A stretch of 64,000 nucleotides of DNA from the NCBI RefSeq assembly GCF_046736345.1, contig NZ_CP157210.1, positions 620,001 through 684,000 on the forward strand, written 5' to 3'. Made by a program: the position numbers and the translations under genes. The stretch comes from Hyphococcus formosus. Its GTDB lineage: Bacteria; Pseudomonadota; Alphaproteobacteria; Caulobacterales; Parvularculaceae. The notes below the pieces were generated by a model, which worked only from the letters and a program-made list of their open reading frames with translations, was not told the origin of the DNA and did no database searches. Shown in pieces: positions 9,296 through 20,757 of the stretch (positions are counted from its first letter, which is position 1; the number at the start of each line of letters is the position of its first letter).

Positions 9296-10141
9296 TCAAT
9301 AAGGGGGGCGGTCCAAGCCTTTTGGCGATTTGGTGAAGATCTCTACGCCGTCTTCGGTAATGCCGATGGAGTGTTCAAACTGTGCTGACAGGGATTTATC
9401 ACGTGAGACCGCGGTCCAGCCATCTTTGAGAAGTTTTACTTCGGGCTTGCCGTCATTGATCATTGGCTCAATGGTGAAGAACATGCCGGGCTTTAGCTCG
9501 GTCTCGTCCGCTTGATGAACGCCGCCCCATCTATCGCGATATTCCGCGTAATGAACAACATTCGGCGCGTCATGGAAAACACGCCCCAGCCCGTGGCCGC
9601 AAAAATCCCGAACGACGGAAAAACCTTCGCCTTCAGCAAGGGTTTGAATGGCGCGACCAATATCGCGCAAGGTTGCACCCGGTTTTACTGCGCCAATCCC
9701 GGCCATCAGTGCATCATAGGTCGTATCGACCAAACGCCGCGCTTTGACCTTGGGTTCTCCGGCATAGAACATCCGGCTCGTATCGCCGTGCCAGCCATCA
9801 ACGATGACGGTCACGTCAATATTCATGATGTCGCCCTTTTTTAAAACCTTGGGGCCGGGAATGCCGTGACAGATAACATGATTGAGCGAGATACAGCTCG
9901 CATGACGATAGCCGCGATAGCCGATCGTGGCGGGAGTGCCGCCATGGTCGAGCATATATTCACGGGCAAGATCATCAATCGATTGTGTCGTGACGCCCGG
10001 TTTCACATGCTCGGTCAACATATCCAGACAGGACGCCGCTAATTGGCCAGCCTTGCGCATGCCTTCAAAATCTTCAGGCTTGTGCAGTTTGATCTGTCCG
10101 GTCCGGACTTCGATTTCGTCGTCGAGGGCGATGTCGGTCAT
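9296..10141 (-). CDS. map: Methionine aminopeptidase, type I
   Basis: A 281-residue MetAP that removes the initiator Met from nascent proteins. The five metal ligands are recognisable: two Asp in MNIDVTVIVDGWHGDTSRMF, the His in CGHGLGRVFH, and Glu in TIEPMI and AQFEHSIGI. The first 20 residues are an acidic extension before the HKPEDFEGMRKAG start of the fold. Its ATG overlaps the sfsA stop codon by one base (TAATG), so the two are probably translationally coupled. Confidence 0.97.
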   Translation of the reverse strand: MTDIALDDEIEVRTGQIKLHKPEDFEGMRKAGQLAASCLDMLTEHVKPGVTTQSIDDLAREYMLDHGGTPATIGYRGYRHASCISLNHVICHGIPGPKVLKKGDIMNIDVTVIVDGWHGDTSRMFYAGEPKVKARRLVDTTYDALMAGIGAVKPGATLRDIGRAIQTLAEGEGFSVVRDFCGHGLGRVFHDAPNVVHYAEYRDRWGGVHQADETELKPGMFFTIEPMINDGKPEVKLLKDGWTAVSRDKSLSAQFEHSIGITEDGVEIFTKSPKGLDRPPY

Positions 10142-10851
10142 TATTGTTCCAATTGTATTTCAAGCGCCTTGCGCAGAACTACTTCGCTGTGGGTCACTTC
10201 GCAATCATAGCACAAGAGTTCAACCCCTTGGTTACTAACGGCTTTCAATGTCTCCGCATAGGCCGGGTCGAGATCGGCGGCTGGGGAAAACCGGTGGCAA
10301 TCGCTGCGCTGGACGATGAACAGCATCACGGCGCGGTCGCCCTGGTCCGCAATTTTTGCTAACTCATTCAGATGCTTGGTGCCGCGCGCGGTAACGCTAT
10401 CAGGGAATTCAGCGAGGCCCCTTTGGCGCGACAGGTGCACATTCTTGATCTCGACAAAACAGGTTTTTTTACGCCTTCCGCCTTCGAGTAACAGGTCGAT
10501 CCGGCTGCTATCGCCATATTTCACCTCGCGCCGAATGTCCCCATAGCCGGTTAATTCCGGAATGATGCCCGCTTCGACGGCCTCGAAACCGATTTTGTTC
10601 GGATTGGCGGTATTGATCGGCACCAGCGTATTGCCGAGTTCGATCAATTCCCAAGAAAAGGCGAGTTTTCGTTTGGGATCGCCATGTTCATGGACCCAGA
10701 CGCGCGCGCCTTCGACCGCAACCGCAAGCATTGATCCCGGATTGGCACAATGCGCAGTGATTTCTCGGCCATCGTCGAGCTTAATATCCGCGAGAAAGCG
10801 TTTATAGCGTTTGATAAGACGCCCCGACTGGAGCGGATTAGGAAGTCGCAT
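10141..10851 (-). CDS. sfsA: SfsA, sugar fermentation stimulation protein
   Basis: A 236-residue SfsA-family protein with the family motifs RYKRFLADIKLDDG, HCANPGSM, FVEIKNVHL, FPDSVTARGTKHL and LFIVQRSD. The fold combines an OB-like N-terminal part and a nuclease-like C-terminal part with acidic residues suggestive of a metal site. The biochemical role is still unsettled; in E. coli it was linked to maltose gene expression. It is the first gene of the leftward block sfsA-map-radC. Confidence 0.93.
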   Translation of the reverse strand: MRLPNPLQSGRLIKRYKRFLADIKLDDGREITAHCANPGSMLAVAVEGARVWVHEHGDPKRKLAFSWELIELGNTLVPINTANPNKIGFEAVEAGIIPELTGYGDIRREVKYGDSSRIDLLLEGGRRKKTCFVEIKNVHLSRQRGLAEFPDSVTARGTKHLNELAKIADQGDRAVMLFIVQRSDCHRFSPAADLDPAYAETLKAVSNQGVELLCYDCEVTHSEVVLRKALEIQLEQ

Positions 10852-11039
10852 GGATCAATATTCACCTATTTACCCCGCCGGTTAACGGGGTTCGCCCCAA
10901 AATTCCAAGTCTTGGCGACCCATGCGCCAGAAAACTTCGCGAAATATCGTAAAGACGTTAACCGAGTTTTCTAATACATTTTTATCGGTTTCCCCCGATA
11001 AATGAAATGCGGTAGTACACCTGTGTCTGAGGGAAACCC

Positions 11040-12416
11040 TTGCGTTCATTATTTCGGGATAGATCTGGCAATATCGCCATTTTAAGCGCGCTCGTTTTGC
11101 CGGTTATTCTCGGCTTTGTGGGCGGCGCGATTGATTTCTATCGGTGGCATAGTGAACGCGGCAACCTCAAGGAGCTTGCCGATACGCTGGCGACGCGCGG
11201 GGCGCGCGAGTTTTTATTGGCCAACGCATCAGGCTCTCAGGTCGAAGCCGTTGTTCAAAATATTATCGATAGCGGCTTTTCGAAAGAATATGGTTTTGAT
11301 CGCGTCCGGTCGCGCGTTGTCGTTGATCCAGAGAAAGGTGAGGTCAGTGTTCGTCTTGTGGTGCCGCCTTCGGATGGCCTGATCCTGACGAATTTCATGC
11401 CGTTTATGGCTGATCTCGATATTACGTCGGTTGCCGTCGCGTTGGGCGGCATGAATGTCTGTGTTGTTGCGCTCGAAGAAGCCGATCCTGGTGCGGTGGC
11501 CATTCAGGTCAATTCAAAATTGATTGCCGATGAATGTTCATTGATGTCGAATTCCACATCGACACAGGGCGTGATCGCGACGGGGCTTTCCGATATTGAT
11601 GCCGGTATGATTTGCTCTGCGGGCGGCGCATTTGGCGGGGCGCAGAATTTTAATCCGGCACCGACGCTGGATTGTCCGGTATATGAAGACCCGTTGTCTG
11701 AGCGTGTTGCACCATCGGTCGGTCCGTGCACGCATTATGATGCTTCCTATGGGGAGCGGGTTACTGAAATCGCAACGGCCGCCGCAGCGGCTTTGGTGAC
11801 CGGCGTTTCTGGAACGCTCGATGAGGTCACAGGTGGTTTGACCGGCGGATTAACCGGCGGTGTCGTTGAGGGGATTGGTCGCGGGTTGACGAAGACCTAT
11901 AATCTCAGTCCCGGTGTCTATTGCGGCGGTTTGGGGATTGGTCAATTTGCCGATGTGCATCTCGCACCGGGAACCTATGTGATCAAGGATGGTCCATTGC
12001 TTGTTGGTCTTGGCGGCAAGTTTCATGGCGAAGATGTCTCGTTCTATATGGTAGGCGACGACGCGACTTTTTATTTCGGCCCAGAAGCCATCATCGAGCT
12101 GAGTGCGCAAAAAGCGGGTCCGCTCGCCGGGATATTGTTCTTCGAAGACCGTCATGCCCCGATGGGCCGACTTCATAATATTATGAGCGACGATGCGCGG
12201 ACATTATTGGGTACGTTTTATCTTCCCCGTGGTGTCTTGAATGTTGCGTCCGTCTTGCCGGTCGCGGACCGGTCTGCCTATACGGCGATTGTCGCGCATA
12301 AAATGCAGATGACCGGCAGTCCGACATTGGTTCTGAATGTCGACTATAACGCGACCGACGTGCCGGTGCCCCAAGGGATCGGCCCCGTGGGCGGGACAAC
12401 CTATCTCCGCGAATAG
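11040..12416 (+). CDS. TadG-like pilus-assembly-related protein, TTG start
   Basis: A 458-residue protein with an N-terminal TadE/TadG-like membrane anchor (FRDRSGNIAILSALVLPVIL). After it comes a region with two Cys-containing segments, a Gly-rich stretch (GGLTGGLTGG, about 272-281) and a beta-rich C-terminal half with YCGGL, LAPGTYVIKDGPL and GTFYLPRGVL motifs common in this family. No tad/cpa pilus genes are near, so it is an orphan member. The start is TTG: an in-frame ATG at 11007 is followed at once by TAG, whereas GAGGG lies 6 bp before the TTG at 11040. It probably sits in the cytoplasmic membrane facing the periplasm. Confidence 0.82.
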   Translation: MRSLFRDRSGNIAILSALVLPVILGFVGGAIDFYRWHSERGNLKELADTLATRGAREFLLANASGSQVEAVVQNIIDSGFSKEYGFDRVRSRVVVDPEKGEVSVRLVVPPSDGLILTNFMPFMADLDITSVAVALGGMNVCVVALEEADPGAVAIQVNSKLIADECSLMSNSTSTQGVIATGLSDIDAGMICSAGGAFGGAQNFNPAPTLDCPVYEDPLSERVAPSVGPCTHYDASYGERVTEIATAAAAALVTGVSGTLDEVTGGLTGGLTGGVVEGIGRGLTKTYNLSPGVYCGGLGIGQFADVHLAPGTYVIKDGPLLVGLGGKFHGEDVSFYMVGDDATFYFGPEAIIELSAQKAGPLAGILFFEDRHAPMGRLHNIMSDDARTLLGTFYLPRGVLNVASVLPVADRSAYTAIVAHKMQMTGSPTLVLNVDYNATDVPVPQGIGPVGGTTYLRE

Positions 12417-12622
12417 ACTGCGGTTGAGTGCTCGACGCTTTCTGCCCGTTTTCGACGATTTTCTGCACGAAACTCGCTATTGGTGGATAGATATCCCCGC
12501 AATAGCAAAGCGCGTTATTGTCGTGACCCAAAATCATTTGCACCCACCCGTCGAACTCGACATAAGCATGGGTATGGCCGTGAGGGTTCGCGGCGGATGA
12601 GTTATGAAACGGCGAGATTGAT

Positions 12623-13393
12623 ATGGCGAAGCAAAAGACCGCAGCAATTCTTGCGATTGGCGATGAGCTTTTGTCCGGTCGTACGCAAGACGCCAATATG
12701 CACTATCTCGCCGGTTGGTTGACTGAACGCGGCGTAGAGCTTCGCGAGGCCCGCTTTGTTACCGATGATATGGACGATATCGGCGAGGCGTTGAACGCGC
12801 TCCGCACGAAATATGATTACGTGTTTACCTCGGGCGGGATCGGCCCGACCCATGACGACATTACGATTGATGCGATAGCCAAAGCGCTGGGCGTTTCCGT
12901 CATTACCCATCCGATCGCGAAGAAAATGATCGAGAAGTTTTATACCGCGCAAGGCAAAGAAGTGACCGAGGCGCGGTTGCGGATGGCGCGCACGCCCGAA
13001 GGGGCTCGGCTTATCGTGAACAAACTTTCTGGTGCGCCGGGTGTATGTATAGAGAATATTTTCGTCATGGCGGGCGTTCCGGGAATTTTCCGGGTGATGT
13101 TGACCGCCATAGATGACGAAATCGAACGGGGCGAGGTTGTCCACTCGCGCGCGGCAACTGCGTATGAATTGCCCGAATCTGTGATTGCCGGTGCGCTCGG
13201 TGAGATTCAGACCGAGATTAAGGGCGTTTCGATCGGAAGCTATCCGATTGATGGCGATGATAAGGGTGTCACGGTTGTTGCGCGGTCAAGAGATGCCGCC
13301 ATTGCAGACAAGGCGATCGAAGCTGTTGCGACGGCAATAAAGGCTCAAGGGTTTGAACCGGTAATGAGTGATCGGAAAGAGAGCGAAAAATAG
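12623..13393 (+). CDS. CinA-like MoaB/Mog (molybdopterin-binding fold) domain protein
   Basis: A 256-residue protein matching the N-terminal domain of CinA: LAIGDELLSGRTQDAN, FTSGGIGPTHDDIT and VMAGVPGIFRVM are signatures. The C-terminal NMN-amidohydrolase (PncC) domain of full CinA is absent, as in many alphaproteobacterial relatives. Its biochemical role is unclear; proteins with this domain are linked to pyridine-nucleotide recycling. The stop is 3 bp before sdaA, so the two are likely cotranscribed. Confidence 0.87.
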   Translation: MAKQKTAAILAIGDELLSGRTQDANMHYLAGWLTERGVELREARFVTDDMDDIGEALNALRTKYDYVFTSGGIGPTHDDITIDAIAKALGVSVITHPIAKKMIEKFYTAQGKEVTEARLRMARTPEGARLIVNKLSGAPGVCIENIFVMAGVPGIFRVMLTAIDDEIERGEVVHSRAATAYELPESVIAGALGEIQTEIKGVSIGSYPIDGDDKGVTVVARSRDAAIADKAIEAVATAIKAQGFEPVMSDRKESEK

Positions 13394-13396
13394 AAC

Positions 13397-14776
13397 ATGC
13401 TCGGTGTTTTTGATATTTTCAAAATCGGTATTGGCCCTTCATCGTCCCATACGGTTGGGCCGATGCGGATCGCGCGGCGTTTTCTCGAAGAGGCGCGCGG
13501 GGACGGATCGCTCGACAAGGCTTCGCGCATACGAATAGACTTACACGGATCATTGGCGCTCACCGGTGTTGGCCACGGAACAGACAAGGCCGCCATATTG
13601 GGCCTGTTGGGGTTTTCGCCGGAGACAACAGACCCTGACGAAGCGGAAGCGGCGTTTCAGAACGCAAAACAGGCGCAGGAAATTACGCTTCATGGCGGAA
13701 AGACCATTCCGTTTGATGCAAAGCGCGACATCGACCTTCGGGGCGATGTCACGCCGACAATGCACCCCAATGAAATGTATCTGGTCTTGTTGGATAGCGC
13801 CGACAAACCAATTTTCGAACAGACTTATTATTCGGTAGGCGGCGGATTTATTGCGAGTGCAAAACAGCTTTCCACGCCAGCGGAGGACGATCTTATCTCT
13901 CGTCCTCGTCAGGGGCGACATTTTTTCGGGTCAGCTGAAGATTTACTCGCGTTGTGTCAGGATAAAAACCTGTCGATTGACGAGGTCATTCTCGAAAATG
14001 AGGATGACCACCGACCGCGTTTCGAAACCGAGACCATGCTCGATCAAATCTGGTTTGCGATGCGTGATTGTATTGACCGCGGGTTAAAGACGCATGGCGT
14101 GTTGCCCGGCGGTTTAGAAGTTAAGCGGCGGGCGCATTCGCTCTATCAGAAATTGCAAGAAGCGCCTTTGGCGAATGAACGGGAACAGCTTTTTGACTGG
14201 CTCAATGTTTACGCGATGGCCGTCAACGAAGAAAATGCCGCTGGTGGCCGCGTCGTAACTGCGCCGACAAATGGTGCGGCAGGCATCATACCGTCTGTGC
14301 TCAAACATTATTGCGCGAGCGACGGAACAACAAACCTAAAGCATATCCGAAAATTCCTTCTGACTGCCGCGGGCATCGGGATTTTATATAAACAACGGGC
14401 CTCGATTTCCGGTGCGGAGATGGGGTGCCAGGGCGAGGTTGGCGTTGCTTGTTCGATGGCGGCGGGTGGTCTCGCGGCCGTGTGGGGTGGCACCCCCGCG
14501 CAAGTTGAACATGCGGCCGAGATTGGCATGGAACATAATTTAGGTCTTACGTGTGATCCGGTCGGGGGCCTCGTGCAAATACCCTGCATTGAGCGCAATG
14601 CGATTGGCGCGGTGAAAGCGGTGAATGCCGCGCGTCTTGCGCTGCGCGCTTCCGAAGAACATAAAGTCTCGCTTGATCAGGTTATCGAAACCATGCGCCA
14701 GACCGGAATCGATATGTCGCGCAAATATAAAGAAACATCCGAAGGCGGATTAGCGGTGAACGTCGTTGAGTGTTGA
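13397..14776 (+). CDS. sdaA: L-serine ammonia-lyase (iron-sulfur, single chain)
   Basis: A 459-residue L-serine dehydratase of the one-chain type, with the beta domain (IGPSSSHTVGPMRIA) first and the alpha domain after it. It deaminates L-serine to pyruvate and ammonia with an oxygen-sensitive [4Fe-4S] cluster. Cluster cysteines are available in GCQGEVGVACSM, TCDPVGGLVQIPC and YCASDGTT; the APTNGAAGIIP motif is conserved. It follows the CinA-like gene by 3 bp. A palindromic repeat array begins 19 bp after its stop codon. Confidence 0.95.
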   Translation: MLGVFDIFKIGIGPSSSHTVGPMRIARRFLEEARGDGSLDKASRIRIDLHGSLALTGVGHGTDKAAILGLLGFSPETTDPDEAEAAFQNAKQAQEITLHGGKTIPFDAKRDIDLRGDVTPTMHPNEMYLVLLDSADKPIFEQTYYSVGGGFIASAKQLSTPAEDDLISRPRQGRHFFGSAEDLLALCQDKNLSIDEVILENEDDHRPRFETETMLDQIWFAMRDCIDRGLKTHGVLPGGLEVKRRAHSLYQKLQEAPLANEREQLFDWLNVYAMAVNEENAAGGRVVTAPTNGAAGIIPSVLKHYCASDGTTNLKHIRKFLLTAAGIGILYKQRASISGAEMGCQGEVGVACSMAAGGLAAVWGGTPAQVEHAAEIGMEHNLGLTCDPVGGLVQIPCIERNAIGAVKAVNAARLALRASEEHKVSLDQVIETMRQTGIDMSRKYKETSEGGLAVNVVEC

Positions 14777-14794
14777 CGTGACTCTTCCAACGCC

Positions 14795-15188
14795 GTCATC
14801 CCGGACTTGATCCGGGATCCATCGGCAGGAACAACGCAAAAGGTAAGCGCCTTTGTTGTTGGATTGCGGGTCGGAGCCCGCAATGACGCTTGTGGTTAGA
14901 GCGTGAACGTCGCCACTGTCATCCCGGACTTGATCCCGGGTCCATCGGCGTGAACGAGGCAAAAGGAAAGCGGCTTAATTGCTGGATTACGGGTCGGAGC
15001 CCGCAATGACGCTTTTGGTTAGAGCGTGAACATCGCCACCGTTATCCCGGACTTGATCCGGGATCCATCGGCGTGAACGAGGCAAAAGGAAACCGGCTTA
15101 ATTGCTGGATTGCGGGTCGGAGCCCGCAATGACGCTTTTGGTTAGAGCGTGAACATCGCCACCGTCATCCCGGACTTGATCCGGGATA
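14795..15188. repeat. 123-bp tandem array of paired palindromes (three units plus half a unit)
   Basis: Unit starts (GTCATCCCGG, or GTTATCCCGG in one copy) fall at 14795, 14918, 15041 and 15164, an exact 123-bp period. Each unit carries two hairpin-forming palindromes: element I, CCCGGA-CTTGA-TCCGGG (one copy slightly changed), and element II, ATTGCGGG-TCGGAG-CCCGCAAT, 68 bp from the unit start. Element II occurs at 14863-14884, 14986-15007 (one mismatch) and 15109-15130. The fourth unit ends after element I. Similar palindromic repeats are widespread between genes in alphaproteobacteria. It fills the 425-bp gap after sdaA, and I see no gene in it. Confidence 0.95.
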
Positions 15189-15201
15189 CAGTACCAGAGA
15201 A

Positions 15202-16365
15202 TTACTCTTCATCTGGACCCGGAGGGTTAACGAGAACAGGCAAGACCATGCGGAATTGACCGGGGTTGAGTTTTTTGCTGCCGGCCCCGGAAGAGAAATA
15301 AGGATTGATTGCTAAATCCTCGGGGTCATAGACCAAGCGCGGCCCCTTAGGTTGGTCGTCCGGGTCGCCCGGGTTCACGAATATCATGCCAGCGAATACT
15401 TTCTCCCGGGAGGAAATCGCGCGGTTATATTCGCGGCGACATATTTCAACGGTCATCGGGCAAAATACCCCAGCTGTACCGTCAGCAGGTTGATAGCCTT
15501 CGATGTCGGCATCCTCTGTGTCACCACTTTCTTCTTCGGTAGGCTCACCAACAGTGACCGAGGCACCGGATGTTTCTCTTTGACGGGCTGCGTGTTCTTC
15601 TTCCGCCTCGCTTGTCTCATGCGGTTCAGGGTTAATATAGACCCGTTCTTCAGTAACGTTCCCGCGTTTGTCAGTGTCTACTCTCTCGGTATAACGAACT
15701 TGGCCATCGGCGAAAACCACGACAAAATGCGTTTTCCCGCCGGCATCGTTATCAGAACTGCCCTGGATGATGTGACTTCCGTCGTCGAAAACAATAGTTT
15801 CCGTGTACCCCCCATCGGGATTTCGCCGAATGTGATAAGAGTAACCAGCGAGGGAACCTTTGGATGGCAGGCCCGGCGTGAATTCATTGCCTTCATAATC
15901 GCCGAGTTGGTCCGGGCGCATAATAATACCATTGGAATGCCCTCCCGCATCCCAACCGGGAACATATTCAATGCGTTCGATGGCTATTGGCCCGGATCGC
16001 AAAAGCGAATCTAATTCGCGCAAAGCGGCAAAGTCCAATCCTGCCTCTTCAATCTTTTTGGCTTGCTCATCTAGTGCGGTGCGGCCAAGCGAGGTTTGAT
16101 TAAAGTGGTCTTTTAGGACGTTATTTAGACCTTTCACATCCCCATACCCATTAATCGTGAGGCCCATTTTATCCGCTTCCGAAAAGGCCTTTTCTCGCGC
16201 CCCTTGGATGCGATCGATCATGATGATCGTGTGATCAAGCTCTTTTGTCTTGATTGTGGTTGATTGCGTTGATGGCTTTTTTACGGATTCTTTGGGCGCG
16301 GCAGTCGCTTGGTTTATTAGTAATGAAGCTACCGAAATCGCAGTGAAATTCAGAATTCGGCGCAT
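15202..16365 (-). CDS. Secreted protein of unknown function
   Basis: A 387-residue protein with a signal peptide (MRRILNFTAISVASLL, then cleavage near ATAAP). I recognise no family. After the signal comes a Lys/Thr-rich linker and helical region (to about residue 110), then a beta-rich central part with repeated short strands resembling extended sheet (YSYHIRRNPDGGYTETIVFD; VVVFADGQVRYTERVDTD), an acidic linker rich in Glu (about 250-300), and a C-terminal part with two Cys (FCPMTVEICRR). The start at 16365 has GGGAGG 7 bp upstream; an upstream in-frame ATG at 16431 is less likely. The gene is bracketed by halves of the same palindromic repeat unit, suggesting insertion. Confidence 0.75.
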   Translation of the reverse strand: MRRILNFTAISVASLLINQATAAPKESVKKPSTQSTTIKTKELDHTIIMIDRIQGAREKAFSEADKMGLTINGYGDVKGLNNVLKDHFNQTSLGRTALDEQAKKIEEAGLDFAALRELDSLLRSGPIAIERIEYVPGWDAGGHSNGIIMRPDQLGDYEGNEFTPGLPSKGSLAGYSYHIRRNPDGGYTETIVFDDGSHIIQGSSDNDAGGKTHFVVVFADGQVRYTERVDTDKRGNVTEERVYINPEPHETSEAEEEHAARQRETSGASVTVGEPTEEESGDTEDADIEGYQPADGTAGVFCPMTVEICRREYNRAISSREKVFAGMIFVNPGDPDDQPKGPRLVYDPEDLAINPYFSSGAGSKKLNPGQFRMVLPVLVNPPGPDEE

Positions 16366-16566
16366 GGTGATTATCCTCCCCTGACAAACACGTAACAAGG
16401 TGAGGCTAAGGCAGGGTGAAATTCGGATCAAGATATATTAGATGTCGAGCACCTTAATTATTCGAATGAAGAAAACCTCGCAGTTTCCATTGCCTCCTTT
16501 TAATGTTGATAGTCTGGCCAGCTAATTCGATACGTATAGAAATTGAAAGTTTAAATTAAATCGTGA
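16366..16566. other. AT-rich non-coding stretch upstream of the secreted-protein gene
   Basis: This stretch holds the ribosome-binding site (CCTCCC on the plus strand, 16375-16380) and presumably the promoter of the leftward unknown gene. From about 16440 to 16566 it is visibly richer in A and T than the surroundings. I see no gene or clear promoter consensus. Together with the following repeats it makes up the 403-bp gap before uvrB. Confidence 0.6.
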
Positions 16567-16720
16567 TGGATTACGGGTCGGAGCCCGCAATGACGCTTGT
16601 GGTGAGAGCGTGAACATCGCCACTGTCATCCCGGACTTGATCCGGGATCCAACGGCAGGTGTAATGTGATGAAGGGAGGCCCTTGCTTATTGGATTGCGG
16701 GTCGGAGCCCGCAATGACGC
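16567..16720. repeat. Second block of the palindromic repeat (element II, element I, element II)
   Basis: Element II with one mismatch is at 16570-16591, element I begins with GTCATCCCGG at 16625, and a second element II is at 16694-16715. Spacings are the same as in the array at 14795-15188 (55 bp from II to I; 69 instead of 68 bp from I to II). The block begins with element II exactly where the first array stops after element I. Confidence 0.93.
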
Positions 16721-16768
16721 TTGTTGAAAGAAAACTTTTATTGATAATAGCCGACCGATTTCTATCTA

Positions 16769-19135
<2,367 letters not shown>

Positions 19136-19256
19136 AATGCGAACGGCCCGAAATGGAAGAGGCTTTAACCGCGCTTCACAGCGAATTTAGAAATCCCATT
19201 GAGGAACAAAGAAAGCCCAATCGGGTTATTAAGGTAATATTGTTGAGGAGGCGAAT

Positions 19257-19592
19257 ATGACACGGTTTATCACGATAATTGGCGTGGCATTGATCGCAGC
19301 GGTCGTGATTTGGATGGTCTTGGACCAGCGTGAACCGGCGACTACGACGACATTACCGGCAATTGATACACCTGCAAATAATAGTGACGAAGAAGTCGTG
19401 CTTGATGACGATGCCGAGGCATTATTGGGCACCGAAGAGGTCGACATTCGGGTTACTGAACCAGGGGATGAGAATGAAGGTATTCCCGATGTCACAATGC
19501 CGGAAGAAGGTGTCGAAGCTGATGGAAATCTGACTGAGTCGGAACGGGAAGAAGCTGAGGAAGTGGACGCTGAAGCTGACCCTATGAGATAG
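19257..19592 (+). CDS. Small acidic membrane-anchored protein, unknown function
   Basis: A 111-residue protein with one N-terminal membrane segment (about 4-21) and a very acidic remainder: about a third of residues 40-111 are Asp or Glu, with almost no basic residues. A strong GAGGAGG ribosome-binding sequence 5 bp before the ATG supports translation. I recognise no domain. The tail would face the periplasm if the anchor is uncleaved. It diverges from uvrB across a 121-bp gap and is followed by the convergent TorF-type porin gene. Confidence 0.65.
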   Translation: MTRFITIIGVALIAAVVIWMVLDQREPATTTTLPAIDTPANNSDEEVVLDDDAEALLGTEEVDIRVTEPGDENEGIPDVTMPEEGVEADGNLTESEREEAEEVDAEADPMR

Positions 19593-19659
19593 GAGTGAGC
19601 TTCAGGCTATTGAGGTTTATAAATAGGCTTTCGAATTAAAAGAAAAGCCTCAGTCAGTA

Positions 19660-20430
19660 TTAGAAGGATGCGTTAAATCCTACGCCCCACCAAACGGCGC
19701 TGCTTTTGGTTGTTCCAGCAATTGAGTCATCAATGACAGACCCGCCCGGCAGGTCAGAGCCGCCATAACGTATGCCCGTGTAAAATGATCCGTTATCGCT
19801 GATCGCATAGGATATATCAGCGGATGCTGTTCCGTAGACGTAATCAGTACCGCCCGTATCGTCGATGACATATCCAATATAACCACCCAGATCAAAGCTC
19901 GTTTTCTCAGCTATAGGTACTGAGTAAGATGCGTTGGCCTGAAAAGTTGTCGTGTCAAAATTAAAGTCGTGATAGACATAAATCGACGGCGATAACGGAA
20001 TATCAAATGATAGTCCAACATAAGGCTCAATTGTATTCGCGCCTAACCCGTTGCCATCTTCTTCGTACAAATCAAAAAATCCGCTGGCCAGATCCGGGAA
20101 GGTGTAATAAGTGACGCCGATATCAGCCGTCACGATACTGCTCACAGGGAAGCTGTATCCGGCAACTAGATCTAATTCCTCTCCGCCCGGAGTAACAACA
20201 AGATCATCATCACCGATAGGCAAATTGAGCCACGCGCTCATATAAAAATTGCCGTAACTTAAATTGATTGCAGGCTGGAAACTTGTTTCAGCGAACTGAA
20301 CGCCCCGAAATAGATACCGAGATTCAAATCCGACCGTTGTAGATACTTCCAGCGACTCGGCTTGTGCTGATGTTGAGATCGCGGTCGTTGCCAGTGCTGC
20401 TGACAGAAGTGCGCTTAGTTTACGGAACAT
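19660..20430 (-). CDS. TorF-family putative porin (TIGR02001/Gcw_chp)
   Basis: A 256-residue outer-membrane beta-barrel candidate. A signal peptide ends near STSAQAES, then VSTTVGFESRYLFRGVQFAE opens the barrel, which is the hallmark of this family, and alternating strands run to a terminal Phe (GVGFNASF) as in outer-membrane proteins. The substrate is unknown. Divergence from glnK-amtB suggests a link to nitrogen uptake, and I recall this family being found near P-II/ammonium transporter genes in other genomes; that is recollection, not seen here. AAAGGAGGA precedes the start codon. Confidence 0.85.
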   Translation of the reverse strand: MFRKLSALLSAALATTAISTSAQAESLEVSTTVGFESRYLFRGVQFAETSFQPAINLSYGNFYMSAWLNLPIGDDDLVVTPGGEELDLVAGYSFPVSSIVTADIGVTYYTFPDLASGFFDLYEEDGNGLGANTIEPYVGLSFDIPLSPSIYVYHDFNFDTTTFQANASYSVPIAEKTSFDLGGYIGYVIDDTGGTDYVYGTASADISYAISDNGSFYTGIRYGGSDLPGGSVIDDSIAGTTKSSAVWWGVGFNASF

Positions 20431-20757
20431 ACAGTCCTCCTTTCACCCCGCTCGGTTTTTTTGGAAACGGTGTGTGCTGATGAAAAACATTGGCTTACGG
20501 ATTAAGCTTGAATGACCTCGTTGCGCTGCACAATAACAAAAATGCAACAATCTCAACTATTCGAATAAAAAGCGATTATGAGCCTCATAAATAGAGAAAA
20601 ATGCTACAAAAAAGCGCGAAACAGCTATTAATCGGCGCATCGAATTCGCAATTGCAGCAATTTTTTGTTGCGCGGCCATTGAAGCGTTGATAGCTTAGTG
20701 GCGAATCTTCAATTGTGCATGTCGTGCTTTGCGATCTGCACGGAAGGAGGGAAGGCA
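20431..20757. other. Divergent intergenic region between the TorF porin and glnK
   Basis: This 327-bp AT-rich region must hold the promoters for both genes. It contains short inverted motifs such as GCAATTGC and a T6 run near 20657, but I cannot find a convincing sigma-54 element (GG-N10-GC) or NtrC site on either strand, although nitrogen control would be expected. Strong ribosome-binding sequences lie at both ends. Confidence 0.5.

Noticed and set aside
14677..14962. Leftward frames ending in WIPDQVRDD-type peptides over the repeat array
   Set aside because: They are translations of the palindromic repeat itself. Such peptides recur wherever this repeat lies and have no ribosome-binding site or conserved start.
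14795..16720. Repeat array considered as a CRISPR
   Set aside because: The repeated unit includes the spacers themselves (123 bp nearly identical), there are no cas genes, and the palindromes are of the intergenic REP-like kind.
20431..20757. Search for sigma-54 and NtrC sites before glnK
   Set aside because: No GG-N10-GC pair or NtrC palindrome good enough was found on either strand.
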